Source of the DNA: Marisa cornuarietis
Taxonomy: Eukaryota > Mollusca > Gastropoda > Architaenioglossa > Ampullariidae
Assembly: GCA_004794655.1 (NCBI GenBank)
Contig: SMMW01000609.1
Location: 422,001 to 486,000, forward strand
Length of the DNA stretch: 64,000 nucleotides
Direction of reading: 5' to 3'
Under the pieces are notes generated by a model that had not been told where the DNA came from, searched no databases, and was given only the letters and a program-made list of their open reading frames with translations. Position numbers and translations under genes: made by a program. Numbering within the stretch: the stretch's first letter is position 1; each line of letters opens with the position of its first letter. Below, piece after piece: positions 20,582-32,799 of this stretch.

Positions 20582-22402
20582 TCATCCCTGTGACTCACTA
20601 CTGGATTTATTTCCCCCTGGCCTGTGTGTTCCTACATAACCAGGACGACCTTCATACACATCCACATATTGGGGTACAGAAAGCAGGTTCTTCACACTGG
20701 GATTATTCTGACCACGTGGCTGTTCTTCAGGTAGATACAGCATGTCCTTGCCACTGGGATTATTCTGACCATGCTGACCACGTGACTGTTCTTCGGGTAC
20801 AGACAGCATGTCCGTGACACTGGGATTATTTTGACCATGCTGACCACGTGGCTGTTCTTCGGGTACAGACAGCATGTCCTTGCCACTGGGATTATTCTGA
20901 CCATGCTGACCACGTGACTGTTCTTCGGGTACAGACAGCATGTCCTTGCCACTGGGATTATTCTGACCATGCTGACCACGTGACTGTTCTTCGGGTACAG
21001 ACAGCATGTCCTTGCCACTGGGATTATTCTGACCATGCTGACCACGTGACTGTTCTTCGGGTACAGACAGCATGTCCGTGACACTGGGATTATTTTGACC
21101 ATGTTGACCATGTGGCTGTTCTTCAGGCACCACAAGCTGTCTTGTAATGGTGATGGTTTCACCCTCAACAGCCTCTTCTATCGTCAGTGTAATCGTTGGC
21201 TCGGGAACTGACCTGACCTCATCTTCTGCATGACTGTGTGGGTGAAAGCTTGCTTCAGATGGTGGTGGTGCTTGAGGAATGCCAGCCACTCCTAGACTTG
21301 AATTGAGGGAAGATGTGTGGCCTGAGAAATTGACAACAGCACCGACTTCATCACCCACTGCTACATCCCTTGTGGCCTTGTAGTCACGGACTCTTTTATG
21401 GTAAGCATTAACCTTGACCCTGGAGTTGTGTAAGCGGAGGGGGACTGTTTTGCCAGCAGCACTGACATTGTTCACACCCTGGGATCTGTCTCTTGCAAGA
21501 CTGGGGAAGGTAACTGGGGGCAGGGGCTCTTCACACTTTCTCTGTATAGTCAGCAGCTGAACATCTGCCATTAACACCGAGGCCTGCACATGACCCTGTT
21601 GCCTGTGAGCTTGGTTCTGTTTTACTTGACCCTGCTGACTGGTTCTGCTGGCAGACATCATCATAAGGGGTGTGTGCAGCCTGCTTGCCAATCTCTGGCA
21701 GCGCTTTGCTACAGGCTGTGTGGCCAGGGTCGCGATGTTCAGGGTTCTCTGAGTGTCCCTGTGACAGGATGTGCGCTGTGAATGGGGGGATGTCAGCCCT
21801 GTGCATCCTTGAGTGATGGTGGAGTTGTCAGCCCGGAGTTTGCTAAGTGAGCTCTTGAGGCTGGACCACACCCATGGACTGGGGCACATCTTAATCTGGG
21901 GGTGAAGACTAGGGCACACTTTAATCTGATGCTGTGGGCTGGGGCTCACCTTGATTTGATGCTGAAGACTAGGACCCGCGGGGACTTGATCGTGTAGGCA
22001 AGGGCAAGCCTCCTCATCGTGGATGTGCGGGCTCTTTCCAGACATTGCCATGTTCTGGCGTTGCTGAGCTATAAGGTGGGGGTAGCTCTGTCTCTTGTGT
22101 TGGTTCTCCTGTAAAATCCCGCTGGCAGTGCTCCGTGAAGTCAAGAAGCACTTGGTGCATTGTCTGAACCCGCCAGCTCTGCGATTAAGTGAGTGGCTCA
22201 CTGAGGCAGCAGGTGTGACGCGACTGGATGAGAGAGTTGGCAGAAGTGTCACAGAATGTTTGACAGGAAGAGTGGTCCTGACCCATGTCCTTCTGCCCCT
22301 CACTGTACTGCTCGGCGCCAGCCACCTACCCCATTCCTCCCGTGTGGCCTTTGCAGGGTGAAAGTCGTTGGTGGCATCACTTCTGGTGAAGGTTGACGAC
22401 AT
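20582..22402 (-). CDS. Uncharacterised 606-residue low-complexity protein with seven 22-residue C-terminal repeats
   Basis: Single uninterrupted frame from ATG at 22402 to a stop at 20582. I do not recognise a family. Residues 1-120 are Arg/Ser/Thr-rich (REEWGRWLAP near 21-30). Residues 143-177 hold three copies of a short QHQIKVCPS-like repeat. Residues 180-400 are Ser/Gln/His-rich and probably disordered. Residues 400-425 are a valine/threonine/glutamate strand-like stretch (TITLTIEEAVEG). Residues 425-575 are seven repeats around PEEQSRGQHGQNNPS. The last repeat lost three residues in frame. No signal peptide, membrane segment or coiled coil is evident. About 1.27 kb outside the repeats stays open, which is unlikely by chance. 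A candidate X-box lies about 155 bp upstream. It could still be one exon of a larger gene or a chance frame. Confidence 0.6.
   Translation of the reverse strand: MSSTFTRSDATNDFHPAKATREEWGRWLAPSSTVRGRRTWVRTTLPVKHSVTLLPTLSSSRVTPAASVSHSLNRRAGGFRQCTKCFLTSRSTASGILQENQHKRQSYPHLIAQQRQNMAMSGKSPHIHDEEACPCLHDQVPAGPSLQHQIKVSPSPQHQIKVCPSLHPQIKMCPSPWVWSSLKSSLSKLRADNSTITQGCTGLTSPHSQRTSCHRDTQRTLNIATLATQPVAKRCQRLASRLHTPLMMMSASRTSQQGQVKQNQAHRQQGHVQASVLMADVQLLTIQRKCEEPLPPVTFPSLARDRSQGVNNVSAAGKTVPLRLHNSRVKVNAYHKRVRDYKATRDVAVGDEVGAVVNFSGHTSSLNSSLGVAGIPQAPPPSEASFHPHSHAEDEVRSVPEPTITLTIEEAVEGETITITRQLVVPEEQPHGQHGQNNPSVTDMLSVPEEQSRGQHGQNNPSGKDMLSVPEEQSRGQHGQNNPSGKDMLSVPEEQSRGQHGQNNPSGKDMLSVPEEQPRGQHGQNNPSVTDMLSVPEEQSRGQHGQNNPSGKDMLYLPEEQPRGQNNPSVKNLLSVPQYVDVYEGRPGYVGTHRPGGNKSSSESQG
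20692..21125 (-). repeat. 66-bp tandem repeat inside the orphan coding frame
   Basis: Seven units of 66 bp (one shortened by 9 bp) encode the 22-residue repeat. Length changes are multiples of three. Non-synonymous variants (QSRG/QPRG/QPHG; SGKD/SVTD/SVKN) alternate between units. Confidence 0.93.
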
Positions 22403-22555
22403 TTCCGTGCTGGCACAATGGCAACCTATTCTGAAGTTCGCCTGCTGGCTGGATCATCAAAGGCACGAACCCTCACAGAGGGTGGGCCACTCATCCTCAA
22501 GTCGTGCTCTGACTTGAGTGGCACTTGATTGTGCGGATTCGTGTGTTAAGGGTGT

Positions 22556-22569
22556 GTTGCTAAGGAGAC
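22556..22569 (+). promoter_or_regulatory. Candidate X-box (RFX site)
   Basis: GTTGCTAAGGAGAC fits the RFX consensus RYYNYY-N(1-3)-RRNRAC with a 2-bp spacer. It lies in CpG-containing sequence about 155 bp upstream of the ATG of the - strand gene at 22402. A single match of this degeneracy can occur by chance. Confidence 0.35.
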
Positions 22570-22659
22570 GGGAACCTGTTTTTCCAGTGGCTGGCGTTCT
22601 TGTCATGTGACTGGCGGAGGCGAGTCACGGCGACGGCTGTCAAACGTAGTCGATGAGCA

Positions 22660-22815
22660 TGGCACACCTGTACACCTACAGCATGGCACACCTGTACACC
22701 AATATGACAATGTATTAATACATCATGGCGCACCAGTATGACAATGTATTAATATCGCATGACACCTGCGCACAATATGGTAGTGTATTACTGCAGCGTG
22801 GCACACCTGTACAAC
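22660..22815 (+). repeat. Degenerate tandem repeat
   Basis: gcatggcacacctgtacac and tatgacaatgtattaat recur three to four times with changes. Confidence 0.65.
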
Positions 22816-23742
22816 AGTGTGACTAAGTACAGTATTAGGGTTTGTACTAGTCCAGACTAAAACAAGGAGACAATCGTATCACCAAAGATTGGGCATCACT
22901 CGATCACCAACAGAACACATAATAATATTTGACAACAGAGATAGAGGCAGGTGAGAGGTAGAGAGTTCCTTGACCCACAGCCGCACGCTATCTGCTCTCT
23001 TATTGCGGCGGTAATCCACACGTGCAACCAAATCCTGGCCAGAACGGGGCTTTGAGTAAAGCTTCTCGATCCCGTTCTCGGAGCGCCTGGTATTTCTATT
23101 TTTTTAATGTATGTTTATATTTAGTGTCACACTTGAGGTATCATGTAATGTCTGATGAAATAGTAACATGGCGGATAAATAATAAGGATTAATAAAGTTT
23201 TGTATTGTATGTGTATGTAAACTGAGATCAGTTATAAAGACAAACAGAACACATAACCATATGAAACAGACAACAGAGGTCAACTGTGAAATGACTTCAG
23301 TCAAGAGTAAACATCAGTGAATGTACACAGGTGCTGCCAATGTACCCAGATAGCATTAAAAAAATTTATAAATGTTTCCAAAATGTTTGAATAATGTATG
23401 CAGAAAATGTTTTTGGTAATGTTTATCTTGCCCATCTACTTAATGTTTTATTATTGGTTACATTCAAACTTGTTTTCTACCTTTTTTTAATGCTTTATAA
23501 ACATTTTCCTGTAAAACATTTAAAAGTTGTGTCACAATCTCGGGAAGCGTGACTCTCTCTCTTCCAATCACACGCATGGGCCAGACAAATACGTGTTCTT
23601 TCGCACAAAAAGAATAAAACGACTTGCCTGTGCTAACCCTAACCCTACTTTTACTAAAAACTAAAAGGACACAAAATAACATAAAAAAGAATTCCCTAAC
23701 GACGGTCTAAACTCTAAACCCTATCTTAGCTCAATCCCAAAT
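22816..23742 (+). other. No recognised gene; short telomere-like motif
   Basis: Mostly AT-rich. At 23634-23646 ctaaccctaaccct gives two telomere-like CCCTAA units, too few to call an interstitial telomeric array. Confidence 0.4.
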
Positions 23743-24281
23743 CTACTGTTCTTTCTTCTCTTCAGTCCTCATAACACTACATGTTCTCTCTATCCGCTGT
23801 GGACGGATCTTCTCCACGTCTGTCTGGGTCTCCCAACCCTGCGCCTCCCCTGTGGCTTCCAGTCCAGAGCTTGTGGTGTTAGATTTTCGGCCGGCTTTCG
23901 CAGGGTGTGACCGATCCAGCCCCACTTTCGCTTCTTGATGTCTTGGCTGGCAGGTTTCTGGTTGGCTCTCTCCCACAGGTATGCATTGGAGATCTTCTCT
24001 GGCCGTCTGATGTTGAAAATGTGCCGCAGACATCTGTTTATGAATGTTTGAATCTTCCTGGTGATGTTGTTTGTTACACGCCATGTCTCACACCCATATA
24101 GAAGGACAGATTTTACGTTCGTATGAAAGATGCGGATCTTGGTGTGTTGAGATAGTGCCTTGGAATTCCAGATGGGTCGCAGGATGTGGAATGCTTGCCT
24201 GGCTTTATTTATTCGGCTTCTTACATCTTCATACTGTAACAACATGACAGTGACAGTGTACACGGGGTAACAATGTAACAC
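23743..24281 (-). mobile_element. LINE C-terminal fragment (RTE/Nimb-like)
   Basis: On the - strand it encodes DVRSRINKARQAFHILRPI, then KIRIFHTNVKSVLLYGCETW, FINRCLRHIFNIRRPE and KKRKWGWIGHTLRKP, ending in RRRVGRPRQTWRR. This order is the well-known C-terminal block of a non-LTR retrotransposon common in marine invertebrates. Mostly open over 163 codons with a frameshift near 23790-24084, so fairly young. The RT domain itself is missing. Confidence 0.88.
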
Positions 24282-24746
24282 GACTGTGATTAAGAGACTG
24301 ACGAGAACGGTGTCATCGTGTTGTCATGGAGATGACAATAGCTAGACCTGTTCAGTCTCACCCAAGACAGGTGTGAGTGACGGGCCTTGTCACCTGTCCA
24401 CGTGCTCCCCCCTCCACATCCCCCCTCAAGGAGTGGGAGCCAGTCAAGGGATGAATGAGTGACAAGAGTAGTACAAAGCTTGGTGTGTCATGTCGGTGCT
24501 TCATGCAGGCACGAAGGATGTGTAAGTCTTGATGTACAAAACCATGAAACATTTATCGCGCGGGTAGCGGGGAGACCAAGAGTTGTCTGGGTGCACGTGG
24601 CTGGTTTCTCACGCCAGGCTGACTAGGCCTTTGATAGAGTATCGACCCTACAAGACCTGTGATTACTTTCTGTTGGCGAACCTCGTGACCGTCAGACGCG
24701 AGGAGGGCGAACGTCATCTACGGCAGCGCCCTCTCCAATTGACCAA

Positions 24747-27700
24747 TCCTCACCACACTACATGTACTAGGCACGTGACACTGTATACCAGTCCTCACCA
24801 CACTACATGTACTGTGCACGTGACACTGTATACCAGTCCTCACCACACTACATGTACTAGGCACGTGACACTGTATACCAGTCCTCACCACACTACATGT
24901 ACTGTGCACGTGACACTGTATACCAGTCCTCACCACAGTACATGTACTGTACACGTGACACTGTATACCAGTCCTCACCACACTACATGTACTGTGCACG
25001 TGACACTGTATACCAGTCCTCACCACACTACATGTACTGTGCACGTGACACTGTATACCAGTCCTCACCACACTACATGTACTGTGCACGTGACACTGTA
25101 TACCAGTCCTCACCACACTACATGTACTGTACACGTGACACTGTATACCAGTCCTCACCACACTACATGTACTGTATACCAGTAACACTGTATACCAGTC
25201 CTCACCACACTACATGTACTGTGCACGTGACACTGTATACCAGTCCTCACCACTCTACATGTACTGTATACCAGTAACACTATATACCAGTCCTCACCAC
25301 ACTACATGTACTGTACACGTGACACTGTATACCAGTCCTCACCACACTACATGTACTGTATACCAGTAACACTGTATACCAGTCCTCACCACACTACCTG
25401 TACTGTGCACGTGACACTGTATACCAGTCCTCACCACACTACATGTACTGTATACCAGTAACACTGTATACCAGTCCTCACCACACTACATGTACTGTGC
25501 ACGTGACACTGTATACCAGTCCTCACCAAACTACATGTACTGTATACCAGTAACACTGTATACCAGTACTCACCACACTACCTGTACTGTGCACGTGACA
25601 CTGTATACCAGTCCTCACCACACTACCTGTACTGTATACCAGTAACACTATACCAGTCCTCACCACACTACCTGTACTGTATACCAGTGACACTGTATAC
25701 CAGTCCTCACCACACTACATGTACTGTACACATGACACTGTATACCAGTCCTCGCCACACTACATGTACTGTACACGTGACACTGTATACCGGTCCTCAC
25801 AACACTACATGTACTGTACACGTGACACTGTATACCAGTCCTCACCACACTACATGTACTGTACACGCGACACTGTATACTAGTCCTCACCACACTACCT
25901 GTACTGTGCACGTGACACCGTATACCAGTCCACACCACACTACATGTACTGTGCACGTGACATTGTATACCAGTCCTCACCACACTACATGTACTGTGCA
26001 CGTGACACTGTATACCAGTCCTCACCACACTACATGTACTGTATACCAGTAACACTGTATACCAGTCCTCACCACACTACCTGTACTGTACACGTGACAC
26101 TGTATACCAGTCCTCACCACACTACCTGTACTGTGCACGTGACACTGTATACCAGTCCTCACAACACTACATGTGCTGTATACCAGTAACACTGTATACC
26201 AGTCCTCACCACACTACATGCACTGTGCACGTGACACTGTATACCAGTCCTCACCTCACTACCTGTACTGTTCACGTGACACTGTATACCAGTCCTCACC
26301 ACACTACATGTACTGTATACCAGTAACACTGTATACCAGTCCTCACCACACTACATGTACTGTGCACGTGACACTGTATACCAGTCCTCACTACACTACA
26401 TGTACTGTATACCAGTAACACTGTATACCAGTCCTTACCATACTACCTGTACTGTGCACGTGACACTGTATACCAGTCCTCACCACACTACCTGTACTGT
26501 ATACCAGTAACACTGTATACCAGTCCTCACCACACTACATGTACTGTGCACGTGACACTGTATACCAGTCCTCACCACAGTACATGTACTGTACACGTGA
26601 CACTGTATACCAGTCCTCACCACACTACCTGTACTGTATACCAGTAACACTGTATACCAGTCCTCACCACACTACATGTACTGTGCACGTGACACTGTAT
26701 ACCAGTCCTCACCACACTACATGTACTGTATACCAGTAACACTGTATACCAGTCCTCACCACAGTACATGTACTGTATACCAGTAACACTGTATACCAGT
26801 CCTCACCACACTACCTGTACTGTGCACGTGACACTGTATACCAGTCCTCACAACACTACATGTGCTGTATACCAGTAACACTGTATACCAGTCCTCACCA
26901 CACTACATGCACTGTGCACGTGACACTGTATACCAGTCCTCACCACACTACCTGTACTGTTCACGTGACACTGTATACCAGTCCTCACCACACTACATGT
27001 ACTGTATACCAGTAACACTGTATACCAGTCCTCACCACACTACATGTACTGTGCACGTGACACTGTATACCAGTCCTCACTACACTACATGTACTGTATA
27101 CCAGTAACACTGTATACCAGTCCTTACCATACTACCTGTTTTGTGCACGTGACACTGTATACCAGTCCTCACCACACTACCTGTACTGTATACCAGTAAC
27201 ACTGTATACCAGTCCTCACCACACTACATGTACTGTGCACGTGACACTGTATACCAGTCCTCACCACAGTACATGTACTGTACACGTGACACTGTATACC
27301 AGTCCTCACCACACTACCTGTACTGTATACCAGTAACACTGTATACCAGTCCTCACCACACTACATGTACTGTGCACGTGACACTGTATACCAGTCCTCA
27401 CCACACTACATGTACTGTATACCAGTAACACTGTATACCAGTCCTCACCACACTACCTGTACTGTACACGTGACACTGTATACCAGTCCTCACCACACTA
27501 CCTGTACTGTATACCAGTTACACTGTATACCAGTCCTCACCACACTACATGTACTGTGCACGTGACACTGTATACCAGTCCTCACCACACTACATGTACT
27601 GTGCACGTGACACTGTATACAAGTCCTCACCACACTACCTGTACTGTATACCAGTAACACTGTATACCAGTCCTCACCACACTACATGAACTGTATACCA

Positions 27701-30272
27701 GTAACACTGTATACCAGTCCTCACCACACTACCTGTACTGTACACGTGACACTGTATACCAGTCCTCACCACACTACCTGTACTGTATACCAGTAACACT
27801 GTATACCAGTCCTCACCACACTACCTGTACTGTACACGTGACACTGTATACCAGTAACACTGTATACCAGTCCTCACCACACTACCTGTACTGTATACCA
27901 GTAACACTGTATACCAGTCCTCACCACACTACCTGTACTGTACACGTGACACTGTATACCAGTCCTCACCACACTACCTGTACTGTGCACGTGACACTGT
28001 ATACCAGTCCTCACCACACTACATGTGCTGTATACCAGTAACACTGTATACCAGTCCTCACCACACTGCATGCACTGTGCACGTGACACTGTATACCAGT
28101 CCTCACCACACTACCTGTACTGTTCACGTGACACTGTATACCAGTCCTCACCACACTACATGTACTGTATACCAGTAACACTGTATACCAGTCCTCACCA
28201 CACTACATGTACTGTGCACGTGACACTGTATACCAGTCCTCACCACACTACATGTACTGTACAAGTGACACGGTATACCAGTCCTCACCACACTACCTGT
28301 ACTGTGCACGTGACACTGTATACCAGTCCTCACCACACTACATGTACTGTGCACGTGACACTGTATACCAGTCCTCACCACACTACATGTACTGTGCACG
28401 TGACACTGTATACAAGTCCTCACCACACTACCTGTACTGTATACCAGTAACACTGTATACCAGTCCTCACCACACTACATGTACTGTATACCAGTAACAC
28501 TGTATACCAGTCCTCACCACACTACCTGTACTGTACACGTGACACTGTATACCAGTCCTCACCACACTACCTGTACTGTGCACGTGACACTGTATACCAG
28601 TCCTCACCACACTACCTGTACTGTGCACGTGACACTGTATACCAGTCCTCACCACACTACATGTACTGTACACGTGACACTGTATACCAGTCCTCACCAC
28701 ACTACCTGTACTGTATACCAGTAACACTGTATACCAGTCCTCACCACACTACCTGTACTGTACACGTGACACTGTATACCAGTCCTCACCACACTACATG
28801 TACTGTACAAGTGACACTGTATACCAGTCCTCACCACAGTACATGTACTGTGCACGTGACACTGTATACAAGTCCTCACCACACTACCTGTACTGTGCAC
28901 GTGACACTGTATACCAGTCCTCACCACACTACCTGTACTGTGCACGTGACACTGTATACCAGTCCTCACCACACTACCTGTACTGTGCACGTGACACTGT
29001 ATACCAGTCCTCACCACACTACATGTACTGTGCACGTGACACTGTATACCAGTCCTCACCACACTACCTGTACTGTGCACGTGACACTGTATACCAGTCC
29101 TCACCACACTACATGTACTGTACAAGTGACACTGTATACCAGTCCTCACCACACTACATGTACTGTACAAGTGACACTGTATACCAGTCCTCACCACACT
29201 ACATGCACTGTGCACGTGACACTGTATACCAGTCCTCACCACACTACCTGTACTGTGCACGTGACACTGTATACCAGTCCTCACCACACTACATGTACTG
29301 TACAAGTGACACTGTATACCAGTCCTCACCACACTACATGTACTGTACAAGTGACACTGTATACCAGTCCTCACCACACTACATGCACTGTGCACGTGAC
29401 ACTGTATACCAGTCCTCACCACACTACCTGTACTGTATACCAGTAACACTGTATACCAGTCCTCACCACACTACCTGTACTGTGCACGTGACACTGTATA
29501 CCAGTCCTCACCACACTACATGTACTGTATACCAGTAACACTGTATACCAGTCCTCACCACACTACCTGTACTGTGCACGTGACACTGTATACCAGTCCT
29601 CACCACACTACCTGTACTGTGCACGTGACACTGTATACCAGTCCTCACCACACTACATGTACTGTACAAGTGACACTGTATACCAGTCCTCACCACACTA
29701 CATGTACTGTGCACGTGACACTGTATACCAGTCCTCACCACACTACCTGTACTGTGCACGTGACACTGTATACCAGTCCTCACCACACTACATGTACTGT
29801 ACAAGTGACACTGTATACCAGTCCTCACCACACTACATGTACTGTGCACGTGACACTGTATACCAGTCCTCACCACACTACATGTACTGTGCACGTGACA
29901 CTGTATACCAGTCCTCACCACACTACATGTACTGTATACCAGTAACACTGTATACCAGTCCTCACCACACTACATGTACTGTACAAGTGACACTGTATAC
30001 CAGTCCTCACCACACTACATGTACTGTACAAGTGACATTGTATACCAGTCCTCACCACACTACATGTACTGTACAAGTGACACTGTATACCAGTCCTCAC
30101 CACACTACATGTACTGTACAAGTGACACTGTATACCAGTCCTCACCACACTACATGTACTGTACAAGTGACATTGTATACCAGTCCTCACCACACTACAT
30201 GTACTGTGCACGTGACACTGTATACCAGTCCTCACCACACTACATGTACTGTGCACGTGACATTGTGACCGG
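24747..30272 (+). repeat. 5.5-kb minisatellite, 45-bp and 47-bp units, about 120 copies, E-box rich
   Basis: The common 45-bp unit is cctcaccacactacatgtac, tgtgcacgtgacactgtat, accagt. The 47-bp variant replaces tgcacgtg with tataccagtaac. Each typical 45-bp unit has the palindromes ACATGT, CACGTG and GTATAC. Two consecutive 689-bp higher-order blocks share rare variants (acaacactacatgtgctg at 26161 and 26850; tccttaccatac at 26433 and 27122; ccacagtacatg near 26573 and 27262). A 180-bp block is duplicated at about 29100-29400. Long frames on both strands (up to 261 codons) follow from 45 being divisible by three and are broken by 47-bp units. Confidence 0.97.
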
Positions 30273-30654
30273 TCGACAGGTGCACGTGACCATGTTGGAC
30301 GCCAGACTACTCCTGGTGCAAGGCTGTCACTGGACTTGCTGTCCACAAGACCGACATCACTGCCATAATTTCATCTGCTTTGTTCCGGTTGCTTGGGCCT
30401 AAAGCTTGTAATTAAGTCTTAACGATGTAATTTAGAAGCAGAGAACACATGTAGTCAGTGCTTTCAGTTGCCTCCCTTCACGCGCTGTGAGTTAGAGCGA
30501 TAGCGTGACGTCCAGCTATTATCTCCCCTTTCTTTCTATGCGCCTCATTTATACTGGCGCGGACCAGTACCAATAATAGCACAGCAATCACTGTGAGTAA
30601 ATAACAGCCGAGGATAAGATGATGATCACTGTGGGTAATCATAACTATTGAGTG
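30273..30654 (+). other. Right border of the 45-bp array and unique sequence
   Basis: The border itself carries another E-box (ggtgcacgtgacc, near 30280-30292). A similar E-box (gggtgcacgtggc) lies 150 bp left of the array near 24590. No gene is seen. Confidence 0.45.
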
Positions 30655-30965
30655 TAACACCTCTGTGGGCAAACTAACAACCATGTCTGTGGGCAAACTA
30701 ACAACCATGTCTGTGGGTAAACTAACAATGTCTGTGGGCAAACTAACAATGTCTGTGGTATAACAAACAATCTGTGGGCAAACTAACAATGTCTGTGGTA
30801 TAACTAACAATCTGTGGGCAAACTAACAATGTCTGTGGGCAAACTAACAATGTCTGTGGTATAACAAACAATCTGTGGGCAAACTAACAATGTCTGTGGT
30901 ATAACAAACAATCTGTGGGCAAACTAACAATGTCTGTGGGCAAACTAACAATGTCTGTGGATATG
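30655..30965 (+). repeat. Minisatellite, about 20-bp unit x 15
   Basis: Alternating units aactaacaatgtctgtgggc and ataacaaacaatctgtgg. Confidence 0.93.
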
Positions 30966-31469
30966 ATAACAAAGCCGTAAGAAAGAAGCCAGTAACGAAC
31001 AAGCTAACATGCCTGTAGCTAAGTGAGGGTCGCTGTCGGCTGATATCTTTCACGAGCAAGAAAGAAAATATTGTGTGGTAAGAAGAATGTAGATAACAGC
31101 ATAAACACAATGTGGCGGGTCGACCGGTGCATACAGACGCCAAGGTTCCTGTTGTGTGAATGCCGTGTGTGGAGAGAGAGAGAAGGTGAGCAAAACTCCT
31201 GGAGTGAGCAGAGTGTTCACGAGAATGTCACGTGAGTGAACTGAGCGAAAGGCAGTGAGTTTAATTCCTATGGTGGTGGAGAAAGGTGGTGTCACGTGGT
31301 CTCCACTGGTGTGCGTGTGTGATGTTGTAGGTGTATATTTGATTTCCTTGTTGTAAGTTTGTTATCTATATATATTTATATGGCACATCTTACTTCCCCA
31401 CTTCTTTTTTCTTTTCATTTTTTTTTATTCATTGTTGAACTAGAGCACATTCACATATTCAAATTGCCC
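30966..31469 (+). other. No recognised feature
   Basis: Unique sequence with gagagagagaga near 31172. No coding exon is evident. Confidence 0.35.
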
Positions 31470-31560
31470 ACTGGGACAAATAAAGTTGGTCATTGTCATT
31501 GTCATAGTCATAGTCATAGTCATAGTCAGTGTCAGTGTCAGTGTCAGTGTCATTGTCATA
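31470..31560 (+). mobile_element. Retroposon 3' tail (gggacaaataaagtt) with TCATNG hexamer tail
   Basis: cactgggacaaataaagtt is followed by tcattg, tcatag and tcagtg hexamers to 31560. It shares its core with 12553-12610 in the opposite orientation but has a different microsatellite. Confidence 0.65.
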
Positions 31561-31819
31561 ATTGCAAGGTGAGGAGGTCGATGATGGCTGTATGCGCCGT
31601 CACCTCAGTTAATGTGCTGCCTGGCCTACACGAGGTCAGGTATTTTATTCCTGTACATTTGACAGATATTGTAATAATTGTAATAATTATAATTATTGTT
31701 ATTAAGGCGGATTTTAGAGAAGCGTGCGTGTTGATGAGATGAAGTAGCGGTATCATAAGTATTAACAGATCAAATCAGTTACAGGTTGCAGTTGGGGTGC
31801 GAGACAGCTGTGTACAGCA

Positions 31820-32046
31820 CAACGTGCGTGCGTGCGTGCGTGTGTGTGCGTGCGTGTGTGTGTGTGTGACGGTGACTATAATTCTACTCTTTACAAACTA
31901 CCCGCACACGCTTGTCGTGACCAGTGCGAGTTTCACGTGCGCCCCAAGGACCGTTGACGACCTTCGTGGTGTCGGCCGAAGTACCGACTTGCTTCCCGGT
32001 AGTGACATGGGTGTACCCCCCCCCCCCCCCCCCACACACACACAGA
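31820..32046 (+). repeat. Simple repeats: (TGCG)n/(TG)n and a poly-C/(CA)n tract
   Basis: 31822-31870 is gtgcgtgcgtgcg then (gt)n. 32013-32034 is an uninterrupted run of about 20 C, followed by (ac)n. The sequence between them is unique and without a gene. Confidence 0.85.
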
Positions 32047-32334
32047 GTGTGGGGTTATTCAGCGTGCGACTAGTGTATTCACGGGTGGTATGTAGGTGTT
32101 TATTGTGCGGACACGAACAGGTTGTGTGATGCTCATTGGACTATAATTAATTATATCAGAGACCAACACTCTCGTTTGGACAAACTTCACATCTCGGGTA
32201 TGTCTCACCTGTGAGTACGGCACTCGGCACCTGTCCCAGGTATTTATGTTGACATTTACTCATTAGTTGACGAATGTATAGAGCACTGAATGGTCAACTT
32301 GTGGACATAATGCCATCAGTTGATTTGAATTTAC

Positions 32335-32768
32335 CACAATAACCAGATATTAAGTATGTCTCAATTGACCACAATAACAGATATTAAGTATGTCTCAATT
32401 TACCACAATAACAGATATTAAGTATGTCTCAATTTACCACAATAACGAGATATTAAGTATGTCTCAATTTACCACAATAACGAGATATTAAGTATGTCTC
32501 AATTTACCACAATAACAGATATTAAGTATGTCTCAATTTACCACAATAACAGATATTAAGTATGTCTCAATTTACCACAATAACAGATATTAAGTATGTC
32601 TCAATTTACCACAATAACAGATATTAAGTATGTCTCAATTTACCACAATAACAGATATTAAGTATGTCTCAATTTACCACAATAACAGATATTAAGTATG
32701 TCTCAATTGACCACAATAACAGATATTAAGTATGTCTCAATTGACCACAATAACAGATATTAAATATG
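32335..32768 (+). repeat. Minisatellite, 34-bp unit x about 13
   Basis: The unit is caatttaccacaataacaga plus tattaagtatgtct. Some copies read ttgacc or cgagat. Highly uniform. Confidence 0.95.
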
Positions 32769-32799
32769 TCTTCTGAGCTATGTACCACGCGGCAGATTC

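Noticed and set aside
23634..23646. Interstitial telomere array
   Set aside because: Only two CCCTAA units; compatible with chance.
24583..30402. Many frames of up to 261 codons on both strands in the E-box array
   Set aside because: They follow from a 45-bp unit divisible by three and are cut by every 47-bp unit; both strands are open over the same stretch.
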